A DNA stretch of 64,000 nt, taken from NCBI GenBank assembly GCA_031841125.1, contig JAJSSI010000071.1:1-64000 (forward strand), written 5' to 3'. This DNA comes from Acanthococcus lagerstroemiae. Its lineage: Eukaryota > Arthropoda > Insecta > Hemiptera > Eriococcidae. Below, one piece after another: positions 27,701 through 42,700 of the stretch. The notes beneath the pieces are model-generated. The model was not told the DNA's origin and searched no databases. It saw nothing but the letters and a program-made list of their open reading frames with translations. A program made the position numbers and the translations under genes. The first letter of the stretch is position 1; each line of letters opens with the position of its first letter.

Positions 27701-30700
27701 TTTTCCTAATTGACCTAGAGGGATGGAATTTGCGGGGATCGAAAGGCCGTATTTTTCCACGAATTTTGGTACCGGAATGGACCCATACGGACAATTAGGG
27801 AGGGGGCTATGGCCGAAATGCGATCTTCATAATTTACTGCATGTATATCTCCTCAAATGTGAAAATTTTTCCTAATTGACCTAGAGGATGGAATTTGCGG
27901 GGATCGAAAGGCCGTATTTTTCCACGAATTTTGGTACCGGAATGGACCCATACGGACAATTAGGGAGGGGGCTATGGCCGAAATGCGATCTTCATAATTT
28001 ACTGCATGTATATCTCCTCAAATGTGAAAATTTTTCCTAATTGACCTAGAGGAATGGAATTTGCGGGGATCGAAAGGCCGTATTTTTCCACGAATTTTGG
28101 TACCGGAATGGACCCATACGGACAATTAGGGAGGGGGCTATGGCCGAAATGCGATCTTCATAATTTACTGCATGTATATCTCCTCAAATGTGAAAATTTT
28201 TCCTAATTGACCTAGAGGGATGGAATTTGCGGGGATCGAAAGGCCGTATTTTTCCACGAATTTTGGTACCGGAATGGACCCATACGGACAATTAGGGAGG
28301 GGGCTATGGCCGAAATGCGATCTTCATAATTTACTGCATGTATATCTCCTCAAATGTGAAAATTTTTCCTAATTGACCTAGAGGGATGGAATTTGCGGGG
28401 ATCGAAAGGCCGTATTTTTCCACGAATTTTGGTACCGGAATGGACCCATACGGACAATTAGGGAGGGGGCTATGGCCGAAATGCGATCTTCATAATTTAC
28501 TGCATGTATATCTCCTCAAATGTGAAAATTTTTCCTAATTGACCTAGAGGATGGAATTTGCGGGGATCGAAAGGCCGTATTTTTCCACGAATTTTGGTAC
28601 CGGAATGGACCCATACGGACAATTAGGGAGGGGGCTATGGCCGAAATGCGATCTTCATAATTTACTGCATGTATATCTCCTCAAATGTAAAAATTTTTCC
28701 TAATTGACCTAGAGGGATGGAATTTGCGGGGATCGAAAGGCCGTATTTTTCCACGAATTTTGGTACCGGAATGGACCCATACGGACAATTAGGGAGGGGG
28801 CTATGGCCGAAATGCGATCTTCATAATTTACTGCATGTATATCTCCTCAAATGTGAAAATTTTTCCTAATTGACCTAGAGGGATGGAATTTGCGGGGATC
28901 GAAAGGCCGTATTTTTCCACGAATTTTGGTACCGGAATGGACCCATACGGACAATTAGGGAGGGGGCTATGGCCGAAATGCGATCTTCATAATTTACTGC
29001 ATGTATATCTCCTCAAATGTGAAAATTTTTCCTAATTGACCTAGAGGATGGAATTTGCGGGGATCGAAAGGCCGTATTTTTCCACGAATTTTGGTACCGG
29101 AATGGACCCATACGGACAATTAGGGAGGGGGCTATGGCCGAAATGCGATCTTCATAATTTACTGCATGTATATCTCCTCAAATGTGAAAATTTTTCCTAA
29201 TTGACCTAGAGGAATGGAATTTGCGGGGATCGAAAGGCCGTATTTTTCCACGAATTTTGGTACCGGAATGGACCCATACGGACAATTAGGGAGGGGGCTA
29301 TGGCCGAAATGCGATCTTCATAATTTACTGCATGTATATCTCCTCAAATGTGAAAATTTTTCCTAATTGACCTAGAGGGATGGAATTTGCGGGGATCGAA
29401 AGGCCGTATTTTTCCACGAATTTTGGTACCGGAATGGACCCATACGGACAATTAGGGAGGGGGCTATGGCCGAAATGCGATCTTCATAATTTACTGCATG
29501 TATATCTCCTCAAATGTGAAAATTTTTCCTAATTGACCTAGAGGAATGGAATTTGCGGGGATCGAAAGGCCGTATTTTTCCACGAATTTTGGTACCGGAA
29601 TGGACCCATACGGACAATTAGGGAGGGGGCTATGGCCGAAATGCGATCTTCATAATTTACTGCATGTATATCTCCTCAAATGTGAAAATTTTTCCTAATT
29701 GACCTAGAGGAATGGAATTTGCGGGGATCGAAAGGCCGTATTTTTCCACGAATTTTGGTACCGGAATGGACCCATACGGACAATTAGGGAGGGGGCTATG
29801 GCCGAAATGCGATCTTCATAATTTACTGCATGTATATCTCCTCAAATGTGAAAATTTTTCCTAATTGACCTAGAGGGATGGAATTTGCGGGGATCGAAAG
29901 GCCGTATTTTTCCACGAATTTTGGTACCGGAATGGACCCATACGGACAATTAGGGAGGGGGCTATGGCCGAAATGCGATCTTCATAATTTACTGCATGTA
30001 TATCTCCTCAAATGTGAAAATTTTTCCTAATTGACCTAGAGGAATGGAATTTGCGGGGATCGAAAGGCCGTATTTTTCCACGAATTTTGGTACCGGAATG
30101 GACCCATACGGACAATTAGGGAGGGGGCTATGGCCGAAATGCGATCTTCATAATTTACTGCATGTATATCTCCTCAAATGTGAAAATTTTTCCTAATTGA
30201 CCTAGAGGGATGGAATTTGCGGGGATCGAAAGGCCGTATTTTTCCACGAATTTTGGTACCGGAATGGACCCATACGGACAATTAGGGAGGGGGCTATGGC
30301 CGAAATGCGATCTTCATAATTTACTGCATGTATATCTCCTCAAATGTGAAAATTTTTCCTAATTGACCTAGAGGGATGGAATTTGCGGGGATCGAAAGGC
30401 CGTATTTTTCCACGAATTTTGGTACCGGAATGGACCCATACGGACAATTAGGGAGGGGGCTATGGCCGAAATGCGATCTTCATAATTTACTGCATGTATA
30501 TCTCCTCAAATGTGAAAATTTTTCCTAATTGACCTAGAGGGATGGAATTTGCGGGGATCGAAAGGCCGTATTTTTCCACGAATTTTGGTACCGGAATGGA
30601 CCCATACGGACAATTAGGGAGGGGGCTATGGCCGAAATGCGATCTTCATAATTTACTGCATGTATATCTCCTCAAATGTGAAAATTTTTCCTAATTGACC

Positions 30701-33700
30701 TAGAGGGATGGAATTTGCGGGGATCGAAAGGCCGTATTTTTCCACGAATTTTGGTACCGGAATGGACCCATACGGACAATTAGGGAGGGGGCTATGGCCG
30801 AAATGCGATCTTCATAATTTACTGCATGTATATCTCCTCAAATGTGAAAATTTTTCCTAATTGACCTAGAGGGATGGAATTTGCGGGGATCGAAAGGCCG
30901 TATTTTTCCACGAATTTTGGTACCGGAATGGACCCATACGGACAATTAGGGAGGGGGCTATGGCCGAAATGCGATCTTCATAATTTACTGCATGTATATC
31001 TCCTCAAATGTGAAAATTTTTCCTAATTGACCTAGAGGGATGGAATTTGCGGGGATCGAAAGGCCGTATTTTTCCACGAATTTTGGTACCGGAATGGACC
31101 CATACGGACAATTAGGGAGGGGGCTATGGCCGAAATGCGATCTTCATAATTTACTGCATGTATATCTCCTCAAATGTGAAAATTTTTCCTAATTGACCTA
31201 GAGGGATGGAATTTGCGGGGATCGAAAGGCCGTATTTTTCCACGAATTTTGGTACCGGAATGGACCCATACGGACAATTAGGGAGGGGGCTATGGCCGAA
31301 ATGCGATCTTCATAATTTACTGCATGTATATCTCCTCAAATGTGAAAATTTTTCCTAATTGACCTAGAGGGATGGAATTTGCGGGGATCGAAAGGCCGTA
31401 TTTTTCCACGAATTTTGGTACCGGAATGGACCCATACGGACAATTAGGGAGGGGGCTATGGCCGAAATGCGATCTTCATAATTTACTGCATGTATATCTC
31501 CTCAAATGTGAAAATTTTTCCTAATTGACCTAGAGGGATGGAATTTGCGGGGATCGAAAGGCCGTATTTTTCCACGAATTTTGGTACCGGAATGGACCCA
31601 TACGGACAATTAGGGAGGGGGCTATGGCCGAAATGCGATCTTCATAATTTACTGCATGTATATCTCCTCAAATGTGAAAATTTTTCCTAATTGACCTAGA
31701 GGGATGGAATTTGCGGGGATCGAAAGGCCGTATTTTTCCACGAATTTTGGTACCGGAATGGACCCATACGGACAATTAGGGAGGGGGCTATGGCCGAAAT
31801 GCGATCTTCATAATTTACTGCATGTATATCTCCTCAAATGTGAAAATTTTTCCTAATTGACCTAGAATGGAATTTGCGGGGATCGAAAGGCCGTATTTTT
31901 CCACGAATTTTGGTACCGGAATGGACCCATACGGACAATTAGGGAGGGGGCTATGGCCGATCTTCGATCTTCATGTATTCTCCTCAAATGTGAAAATTTT
32001 TCCTAATTGACCTAGAGGATGGAATTTGCGGGGATCGAAAGGCCGTATTTTTCCACGAATTTTGGTACCGGAATGGACCCATACGGACAATTAGGGAGGG
32101 GGCTATGGCCGAAATGCGATCTTCATAATTTACTGCATGTATATCTCCTCAAATGTAAAAATTTTTCCTAATTGACCTAGAGGAATGGAATTTGCGGGGA
32201 TCGAAAGGCCGTATTTTTCCACGAATTTTGGTACCGGAATGGACCCATACGGACAATTAGGGAGGGGGCTATGGCCGAAATGCGATCTTCATAATTTACT
32301 GCATGTATATCTCCTCAAATGTGAAAATTTTTCCTAATTGACCTAGAGGGATGGAATTTGCGGGGATCGAAAGGCCGTATTTTTCCACGAATTTTGGTAC
32401 CGGAATGGACCCATACGGACAATTAGGGAGGGGGCTATGGCCGAAATGCGATCTTCATAATTTACTGCATGTATATCTCCTCAAATGTGAAAATTTTTCC
32501 TAATTGACCTAGAGGGATGGAATTTGCGGGGATCGAAAGGCCGTATTTTTCCACGAATTTTGGTACCGGAATGGACCCATACGGACAATTAGGGAGGGGG
32601 CTATGGCCGAAATGCGATCTTCATAATTTACTGCATGTATATCTCCTCAAATGTGAAAATTTTTCCTAATTGACCTAGAGGAATGGAATTTGCGGGGATC
32701 GAAAGGCCGTATTTTTCCACGAATTTTGGTACCGGAATGGACCCATACGGACAATTAGGGAGGGGGCTATGGCCGAAATGCGATCTTCATAATTTACTGC
32801 ATGTATATCTCCTCAAATGTGAAAATTTTTCCTAATTGACCTAGAGGGATGGAATTTGCGGGGATCGAAAGGCCGTATTTTTCCACGAATTTTGGTACCG
32901 GAATGGACCCATACGGACAATTAGGGAGGGGGCTATGGCCGAAATGCGATCTTCATAATTTACTGCATGTATATCTCCTCAAATGTGAAAATTTTTCCTA
33001 ATTGACCTAGAGGATGGAATTTGCGGGGATCGAAAGGCCGTATTTTTCCACGAATTTTGGTACCGGAATGGACCCATACGGACAATTAGGGAGGGGGCTA
33101 TGGCCGAAATGCGATCTTCATAATTTACTGCATGTATATCTCCTCAAATGTGAAAATTTTTCCTAATTGACCTAGAGGGATGGAATTTGCGGGGATCGAA
33201 AGGCCGTATTTTTCCACGAATTTTGGTACCGGAATGGACCCATACGGACAATTAGGGAGGGGGCTATGGCCGAAATGCGATCTTCATAATTTACTGCATG
33301 TATATCTCCTCAAATGTGAAAATTTTTCCTAATTGACCTAGAGGGATGGAATTTGCGGGGATCGAAAGGCCGTATTTTTCCACGAATTTTGGTACCGGAA
33401 TGGACCCATACGGACAATTAGGGAGGGGGCTATGGCCGAAATGCGATCTTCATAATTTACTGCATGTATATCTCCTCAAATGTGAAAATTTTTCCTAATT
33501 GACCTAGAGGATGGAATTTGCGGGGATCGAAAGGCCGTATTTTTCCACGAATTTTGGTACCGGAATGGACCCATACGGACAATTAGGGAGGGGGCTATGG
33601 CCGAAATGCGATCTTCATAATTTACTGCATGTATATCTCCTCAAATGTGAAAATTTTTCCTAATTGACCTAGAGGGATGGAATTTGCGGGGATCGAAAGG

Positions 33701-36700
33701 CCGTATTTTTCCACGAATTTTGGTACCGGAATGGACCCATACGGACAATTAGGGAGGGGGCTATGGCCGAAATGCGATCTTCATAATTTACTGCATGTAT
33801 ATCTCCTCAAATGTGAAAATTTTTCCTAATTGACCTAGAGGGATGGAATTTGCGGGGATCGAAAGGCCGTATTTTTCCACGAATTTTGGTACCGGAATGG
33901 ACCCATACGGACAATTAGGGAGGGGGCTATGGCCGAAATGCGATCTTCATAATTTACTGCATGTATATCTCCTCAAATGTGAAAATTTTTCCTAATTGAC
34001 CTAGAGGGATGGAATTTGCGGGGATCGAAAGGCCGTATTTTTCCACGAATTTTGGTACCGGAATGGACCCATACGGACAATTAGGGAGGGGGCTATGGCC
34101 GAAATGCGATCTTCATAATTTACTGCATGTATATCTCCTCAAATGTGAAAATTTTTCCTAATTGACCTAGAGGGATGGAATTTGCGGGGATCGAAAGGCC
34201 GTATTTTTCCACGAATTTTGGTACCGGAATGGACCCATACGGACAATTAGGGAGGGGGCTATGGCCGAAATGCGATCTTCATAATTTACTGCATGTATAT
34301 CTCCTCAAATGTGAAAATTTTTCCTAATTGACCTAGAGGGATGGAATTTGCGGGGATCGAAAGGCCGTATTTTTCCACGAATTTTGGTACCGGAATGGAC
34401 CCATACGGACAATTAGGGAGGGGGCTATGGCCGAAATGCGATCTTCATAATTTACTGCATGTATATCTCCTCAAATGTAAAAATTTTTCCTAATTGACCT
34501 AGAGGGATGGAATTTGCGGGGATCGAAAGGCCGTATTTTTCCACGAATTTTGGTACCGGAATGGACCCATACGGACAATTAGGGAGGGGGCTATGGCCGA
34601 AATGCGATCTTCATAATTTACTGCATGTATATCTCCTCAAATGTGAAAATTTTTCCTAATTGACCTAGAGGGATGGAATTTGCGGGGATCGAAAGGCCGT
34701 ATTTTTCCACGAATTTTGGTACCGGAATGGACCCATACGGACAATTAGGGAGGGGGCTATGGCCGAAATGCGATCTTCATAATTTACTGCATGTATATCT
34801 CCTCAAATGTGAAAATTTTTCCTAATTGACCTAGAGGGATGGAATTTGCGGGGATCGAAAGGCCGTATTTTTCCACGAATTTTGGTACCGGAATGGACCC
34901 ATACGGACAATTAGGGAGGGGGCTATGGCCGAAATGCGATCTTCATAATTTACTGCATGTATATCTCCTCAAATGTGAAAATTTTTCCTAATTGACCTAG
35001 AGGAATGGAATTTGCGGGGATCGAAAGGCCGTATTTTTCCACGAATTTTGGTACCGGAATGGACCCATACGGACAATTAGGGAGGGGGCTATGGCCGAAA
35101 TGCGATCTTCATAATTTACTGCATGTATATCTCCTCAAATGTGAAAATTTTTCCTAATTGACCTAGAGGGATGGAATTTGCGGGGATCGAAAGGCCGTAT
35201 TTTTCCACGAATTTTGGTACCGGAATGGACCCATACGGACAATTAGGGAGGGGGCTATGGCCGAAATGCGATCTTCATAATTTACTGCATGTATATCTCC
35301 TCAAATGTGAAAATTTTTCCTAATTGACCTAGAGGGATGGAATTTGCGGGGATCGAAAGGCCGTATTTTTCCACGAATTTTGGTACCGGAATGGACCCAT
35401 ACGGACAATTAGGGAGGGGGCTATGGCCGAAATGCGATCTTCATAATTTACTGCATGTATATCTCCTCAAATGTGAAAATTTTTCCTAATTGACCTAGAG
35501 GGATGGAATTTGCGGGGATCGAAAGGCCGTATTTTTCCACGAATTTTGGTACCGGAATGGACCCATACGGACAATTAGGGAGGGGGCTATGGCCGAAATG
35601 CGATCTTCATAATTTACTGCATGTATATCTCCTCAAATGTGAAAATTTTTCCTAATTGACCTAGAGGGATGGAATTTGCGGGGATCGAAAGGCCGTATTT
35701 TTCCACGAATTTTGGTACCGGAATGGACCCATACGGACAATTAGGGAGGGGGCTATGGCCGAAATGCGATCTTCATAATTTACTGCATGTATATCTCCTC
35801 AAATGTGAAAATTTTTCCTAATTGACCTAGAGGAATGGAATTTGCGGGGATCGAAAGGCCGTATTTTTCCACGAATTTTGGTACCGGAATGGACCCATAC
35901 GGACAATTAGGGAGGGGGCTATGGCCGAAATGCGATCTTCATAATTTACTGCATGTATATCTCCTCAAATGTGAAAATTTTTCCTAATTGACCTAGAGGG
36001 ATGGAATTTGCGGGGATCGAAAGGCCGTATTTTTCCACGAATTTTGGTACCGGAATGGACCCATACGGACAATTAGGGAGGGGGCTATGGCCGAAATGCG
36101 ATCTTCATAATTTACTGCATGTATATCTCCTCAAATGTGAAAATTTTTCCTAATTGACCTAGAGGGATGGAATTTGCGGGGATCGAAAGGCCGTATTTTT
36201 CCACGAATTTTGGTACCGGAATGGACCCATACGGACAATTAGGGAGGGGGCTATGGCCGAAATGCGATCTTCATAATTTACTGCATGTATATCTCCTCAA
36301 ATGTGAAAATTTTTCCTAATTGACCTAGAGGGATGGAATTTGCGGGGATCGAAAGGCCGTATTTTTCCACGAATTTTGGTACCGGAATGGACCCATACGG
36401 ACAATTAGGGAGGGGGCTATGGCCGAAATGCGATCTTCATAATTTACTGCATGTATATCTCCTCAAATGTGAAAATTTTTCCTAATTGACCTAGAGGAAT
36501 GGAATTTGCGGGGATCGAAAGGCCGTATTTTTCCACGAATTTTGGTACCGGAATGGACCCATACGGACAATTAGGGAGGGGGCTATGGCCGAAATGCGAT
36601 CTTCATAATTTACTGCATGTATATCTCCTCAAATGTGAAAATTTTTCCTAATTGACCTAGAGGGATGGAATTTGCGGGGATCGAAAGGCCGTATTTTTCC

Positions 36701-39700
36701 ACGAATTTTGGTACCGGAATGGACCCATACGGACAATTAGGGAGGGGGCTATGGCCGAAATGCGATCTTCATAATTTACTGCATGTATATCTCCTCAAAT
36801 GTGAAAATTTTTCCTAATTGACCTAGAGGGATGGAATTTGCGGGGATCGAAAGGCCGTATTTTTCCACGAATTTTGGTACCGGAATGGACCCATACGGAC
36901 AATTAGGGAGGGGGCTATGGCCGAAATGCGATCTTCATAATTTACTGCATGTATATCTCCTCAAATGTGAAAATTTTTCCTAATTGACCTAGAGGGATGG
37001 AATTTGCGGGGATCGAAAGGCCGTATTTTTCCACGAATTTTGGTACCGGAATGGACCCATACGGACAATTAGGGAGGGGGCTATGGCCGAAATGCGATCT
37101 TCATAATTTACTGCATGTATATCTCCTCAAATGTGAAAATTTTTCCTAATTGACCTAGAGGGATGGAATTTGCGGGGATCGAAAGGCCGTATTTTTCCAC
37201 GAATTTTGGTACCGGAATGGACCCATACGGACAATTAGGGAGGGGGCTATGGCCGAAATGCGATCTTCATAATTTACTGCATGTATATCTCCTCAAATGT
37301 GAAAATTTTTCCTAATTGACCTAGAGGAATGGAATTTGCGGGGATCGAAAGGCCGTATTTTTCCACGAATTTTGGTACCGGAATGGACCCATACGGACAA
37401 TTAGGGAGGGGGCTATGGCCGAAATGCGATCTTCATAATTTACTGCATGTATATCTCCTCAAATGTGAAAATTTTTCCTAATTGACCTAGAGGGATGGAA
37501 TTTGCGGGGATCGAAAGGCCGTATTTTTCCACGAATTTTGGTACCGGAATGGACCCATACGGACAATTAGGGAGGGGGCTATGGCCGAAATGCGATCTTC
37601 ATAATTTACTGCATGTATATCTCCTCAAATGTGAAAATTTTTCCTAATTGACCTAGAGGGATGGAATTTGCGGGGATCGAAAGGCCGTATTTTTCCACGA
37701 ATTTTGGTACCGGAATGGACCCATACGGACAATTAGGGAGGGGGCTATGGCCGAAATGCGATCTTCATAATTTACTGCATGTATATCTCCTCAAATGTGA
37801 AAATTTTTCCTAATTGACCTAGAGGGATGGAATTTGCGGGGATCGAAAGGCCGTATTTTTCCACGAATTTTGGTACCGGAATGGACCCATACGGACAATT
37901 AGGGAGGGGGCTATGGCCGAAATGCGATCTTCATAATTTACTGCATGTATATCTCCTCAAATGTGAAAATTTTTCCTAATTGACCTAGAGGAATGGAATT
38001 TGCGGGGATCGAAAGGCCGTATTTTTCCACGAATTTTGGTACCGGAATGGACCCATACGGACAATTAGGGAGGGGGCTATGGCCGAAATGCGATCTTCAT
38101 AATTTACTGCATGTATATCTCCTCAAATGTGAAAATTTTTCCTAATTGACCTAGAGGGATGGAATTTGCGGGGATCGAAAGGCCGTATTTTTCCACGAAT
38201 TTTGGTACCGGAATGGACCCATACGGACAATTAGGGAGGGGGCTATGGCCGAAATGCGATCTTCATAATTTACTGCATGTATATCTCCTCAAATGTGAAA
38301 ATTTTTCCTAATTGACCTAGAGGGATGGAATTTGCGGGGATCGAAAGGCCGTATTTTTCCACGAATTTTGGTACCGGAATGGACCCATACGGACAATTAG
38401 GGAGGGGGCTATGGCCGAAATGCGATCTTCATAATTTACTGCATGTATATCTCCTCAAATGTGAAAATTTTTCCTAATTGACCTAGAGGAATGGAATTTG
38501 CGGGGATCGAAAGGCCGTATTTTTCCACGAATTTTGGTACCGGAATGGACCCATACGGACAATTAGGGAGGGGGCTATGGCCGAAATGCGATCTTCATAA
38601 TTTACTGCATGTATATCTCCTCAAATGTGAAAATTTTTCCTAATTGACCTAGAGGGATGGAATTTGCGGGGATCGAAAGGCCGTATTTTTCCACGAATTT
38701 TGGTACCGGAATGGACCCATACGGACAATTAGGGAGGGGGCTATGGCCGAAATGCGATCTTCATAATTTACTGCATGTATATCTCCTCAAATGTGAAAAT
38801 TTTTCCTAATTGACCTAGAGGGATGGAATTTGCGGGGATCGAAAGGCCGTATTTTTCCACGAATTTTGGTACCGGAATGGACCCATACGGACAATTAGGG
38901 AGGGGGCTATGGCCGAAATGCGATCTTCATAATTTACTGCATGTATATCTCCTCAAATGTGAAAATTTTTCCTAATTGACCTAGAGGGATGGAATTTGCG
39001 GGGATCGAAAGGCCGTATTTTTCCACGAATTTTGGTACCGGAATGGACCCATACGGACAATTAGGGAGGGGGCTATGGCCGAAATGCGATCTTCATAATT
39101 TACTGCATGTATATCTCCTCAAATGTGAAAATTTTTCCTAATTGACCTAGAGGGATGGAATTTGCGGGGATCGAAAGGCCGTATTTTTCCACGAATTTTG
39201 GTACCGGAATGGACCCATACGGACAATTAGGGAGGGGGCTATGGCCGAAATGCGATCTTCATAATTTACTGCATGTATATCTCCTCAAATGTGAAAATTT
39301 TTCCTAATTGACCTAGAGGGATGGAATTTGCGGGGATCGAAAGGCCGTATTTTTCCACGAATTTTGGTACCGGAATGGACCCATACGGACAATTAGGGAG
39401 GGGGCTATGGCCGAAATGCGATCTTCATAATTTACTGCATGTATATCTCCTCAAATGTGAAAATTTTTCCTAATTGACCTAGAGGGATGGAATTTGCGGG
39501 GATCGAAAGGCCGTATTTTTCCACGAATTTTGGTACCGGAATGGACCCATACGGACAATTAGGGAGGGGGCTATGGCCGAAATGCGATCTTCATAATTTA
39601 CTGCATGTATATCTCCTCAAATGTGAAAATTTTTCCTAATTGACCTAGAGGGATGGAATTTGCGGGGATCGAAAGGCCGTATTTTTCCACGAATTTTGGT

Positions 39701-42700
39701 ACCGGAATGGACCCATACGGACAATTAGGGAGGGGGCTATGGCCGAAATGCGATCTTCATAATTTACTGCATGTATATCTCCTCAAATGTGAAAATTTTT
39801 CCTAATTGACCTAGAGGGATGGAATTTGCGGGGATCGAAAGGCCGTATTTTTCCACGAATTTTGGTACCGGAATGGACCCATACGGACAATTAGGGAGGG
39901 GGCTATGGCCGAAATGCGATCTTCATAATTTACTGCATGTATATCTCCTCAAATGTGAAAATTTTTCCTAATTGACCTAGAGGGATGGAATTTGCGGGGA
40001 TCGAAAGGCCGTATTTTTCCACGAATTTTGGTACCGGAATGGACCCATACGGACAATTAGGGAGGGGGCTATGGCCGAAATGCGATCTTCATAATTTACT
40101 GCATGTATATCTCCTCAAATGTGAAAATTTTTCCTAATTGACCTAGAGGGATGGAATTTGCGGGGATCGAAAGGCCGTATTTTTCCACGAATTTTGGTAC
40201 CGGAATGGACCCATACGGACAATTAGGGAGGGGGCTATGGCCGAAATGCGATCTTCATAATTTACTGCATGTATATCTCCTCAAATGTGAAAATTTTTCC
40301 TAATTGACCTAGAGGGATGGAATTTGCGGGGATCGAAAGGCCGTATTTTTCCACGAATTTTGGTACCGGAATGGACCCATACGGACAATTAGGGAGGGGG
40401 CTATGGCCGAAATGCGATCTTCATAATTTACTGCATGTATATCTCCTCAAATGTGAAAATTTTTCCTAATTGACCTAGAGGGATGGAATTTGCGGGGATC
40501 GAAAGGCCGTATTTTTCCACGAATTTTGGTACCGGAATGGACCCATACGGACAATTAGGGAGGGGGCTATGGCCGAAATGCGATCTTCATAATTTACTGC
40601 ATGTATATCTCCTCAAATGTGAAAATTTTTCCTAATTGACCTAGAGGAATGGAATTTGCGGGGATCGAAAGGCCGTATTTTTCCACGAATTTTGGTACCG
40701 GAATGGACCCATACGGACAATTAGGGAGGGGGCTATGGCCGAAATGCGATCTTCATAATTTACTGCATGTATATCTCCTCAAATGTGAAAATTTTTCCTA
40801 ATTGACCTAGAGGGATGGAATTTGCGGGGATCGAAAGGCCGTATTTTTCCACGAATTTTGGTACCGGAATGGACCCATACGGACAATTAGGGAGGGGGCT
40901 ATGGCCGAAATGCGATCTTCATAATTTACTGCATGTATATCTCCTCAAATGTGAAAATTTTTCCTAATTGACCTAGAGGAATGGAATTTGCGGGGATCGA
41001 AAGGCCGTATTTTTCCACGAATTTTGGTACCGGAATGGACCCATACGGACAATTAGGGAGGGGGCTATGGCCGAAATGCGATCTTCATAATTTACTGCAT
41101 GTATATCTCCTCAAATGTGAAAATTTTTCCTAATTGACCTAGAGGGATGGAATTTGCGGGGATCGAAAGGCCGTATTTTTCCACGAATTTTGGTACCGGA
41201 ATGGACCCATACGGACAATTAGGGAGGGGGCTATGGCCGAAATGCGATCTTCATAATTTACTGCATGTATATCTCCTCAAATGTGAAAATTTTTCCTAAT
41301 TGACCTAGAGGGATGGAATTTGCGGGGATCGAAAGGCCGTATTTTTCCACGAATTTTGGTACCGGAATGGACCCATACGGACAATTAGGGAGGGGGCTAT
41401 GGCCGAAATGCGATCTTCATAATTTACTGCATGTATATCTCCTCAAATGTGAAAATTTTTCCTAATTGACCTAGAGGGATGGAATTTGCGGGGATCGAAA
41501 GGCCGTATTTTTCCACGAATTTTGGTACCGGAATGGACCCATACGGACAATTAGGGAGGGGGCTATGGCCGAAATGCGATCTTCATAATTTACTGCATGT
41601 ATATCTCCTCAAATGTAAAAAATTTTTCCTAATTGACCTAGAGGGATGGAATTTGCGGGGATCGAAAGGCCGTATTTTTCCACGAATTTTGGTACCGGAA
41701 TGGACCCATACGGACAATTAGGGAGGGGGCTATGGCCGAAATGCGATCTTCATAATTTACTGCATGTATATCTCCTCAAGGGTGAAAATTTTTCCTAATT
41801 GACCTAGAGGATGGAATTTGCGGGGATCGAAAGGCCGTATTTTTCCACGAATTTTGGTACCGGAATGGACCCATACGGACAATTAGGGAGGGGGCTATGG
41901 CCGAAATGCGATCTTCATAATTTACTGCATGTATATCTCCTCAAATGTGAAAATTTTTCCTAATTGACCTAGAGGGATGGAATTTGCGGGGATCGAAAGG
42001 CCGTATTTTTCCACGAATTTTGGTACCGGAATGGACCCATACGGACAATTAGGGAGGGGGCTATGGCCGAAATGCGATCTTCATAATTTACTGCATGTAT
42101 ATCTCCTCAAATGTGAAAATTTTTCCTAATTGACCTAGAGGGATGGAATTTGCGGGGATCGAAAGGCCGTATTTTTCCACGAATTTTGGTACCGGAATGG
42201 ACCCATACGGACAATTAGGGAGGGGGCTATGGCCGAAATGCGATCTTCATAATTTACTGCATGTATATCTCCTCAAGGGTGAAAATTTTTCCTAATTGAC
42301 CTAGAGGAATGGAATTTGCGGGGATCGAAAGGCCGTATTTTTCCACGAATTTTGGTACCGGAATGGACCCATACGGACAATTAGGGAGGGGGCTATGGCC
42401 GAAATGCGATCTTCATAATTTACTGCATGTATATCTCCTCAAATGTGAAAATTTTTCCTAATTGACCTAGAGGGATGGAATTTGCGGGGATCGAAAGGCC
42501 GTATTTTTCCACGAATTTTGGTACCGGAATGGACCCATACGGACAATTAGGGAGGGGGCTATGGCCGAAATGCGATCTTCATAATTTACTGCATGTATAT
42601 CTCCTCAAATGTGAAAATTTTTCCTAATTGACCTAGAGGGATGGAATTTGCGGGGATCGAAAGGCCGTATTTTTCCACGAATTTTGGTACCGGAATGGAC

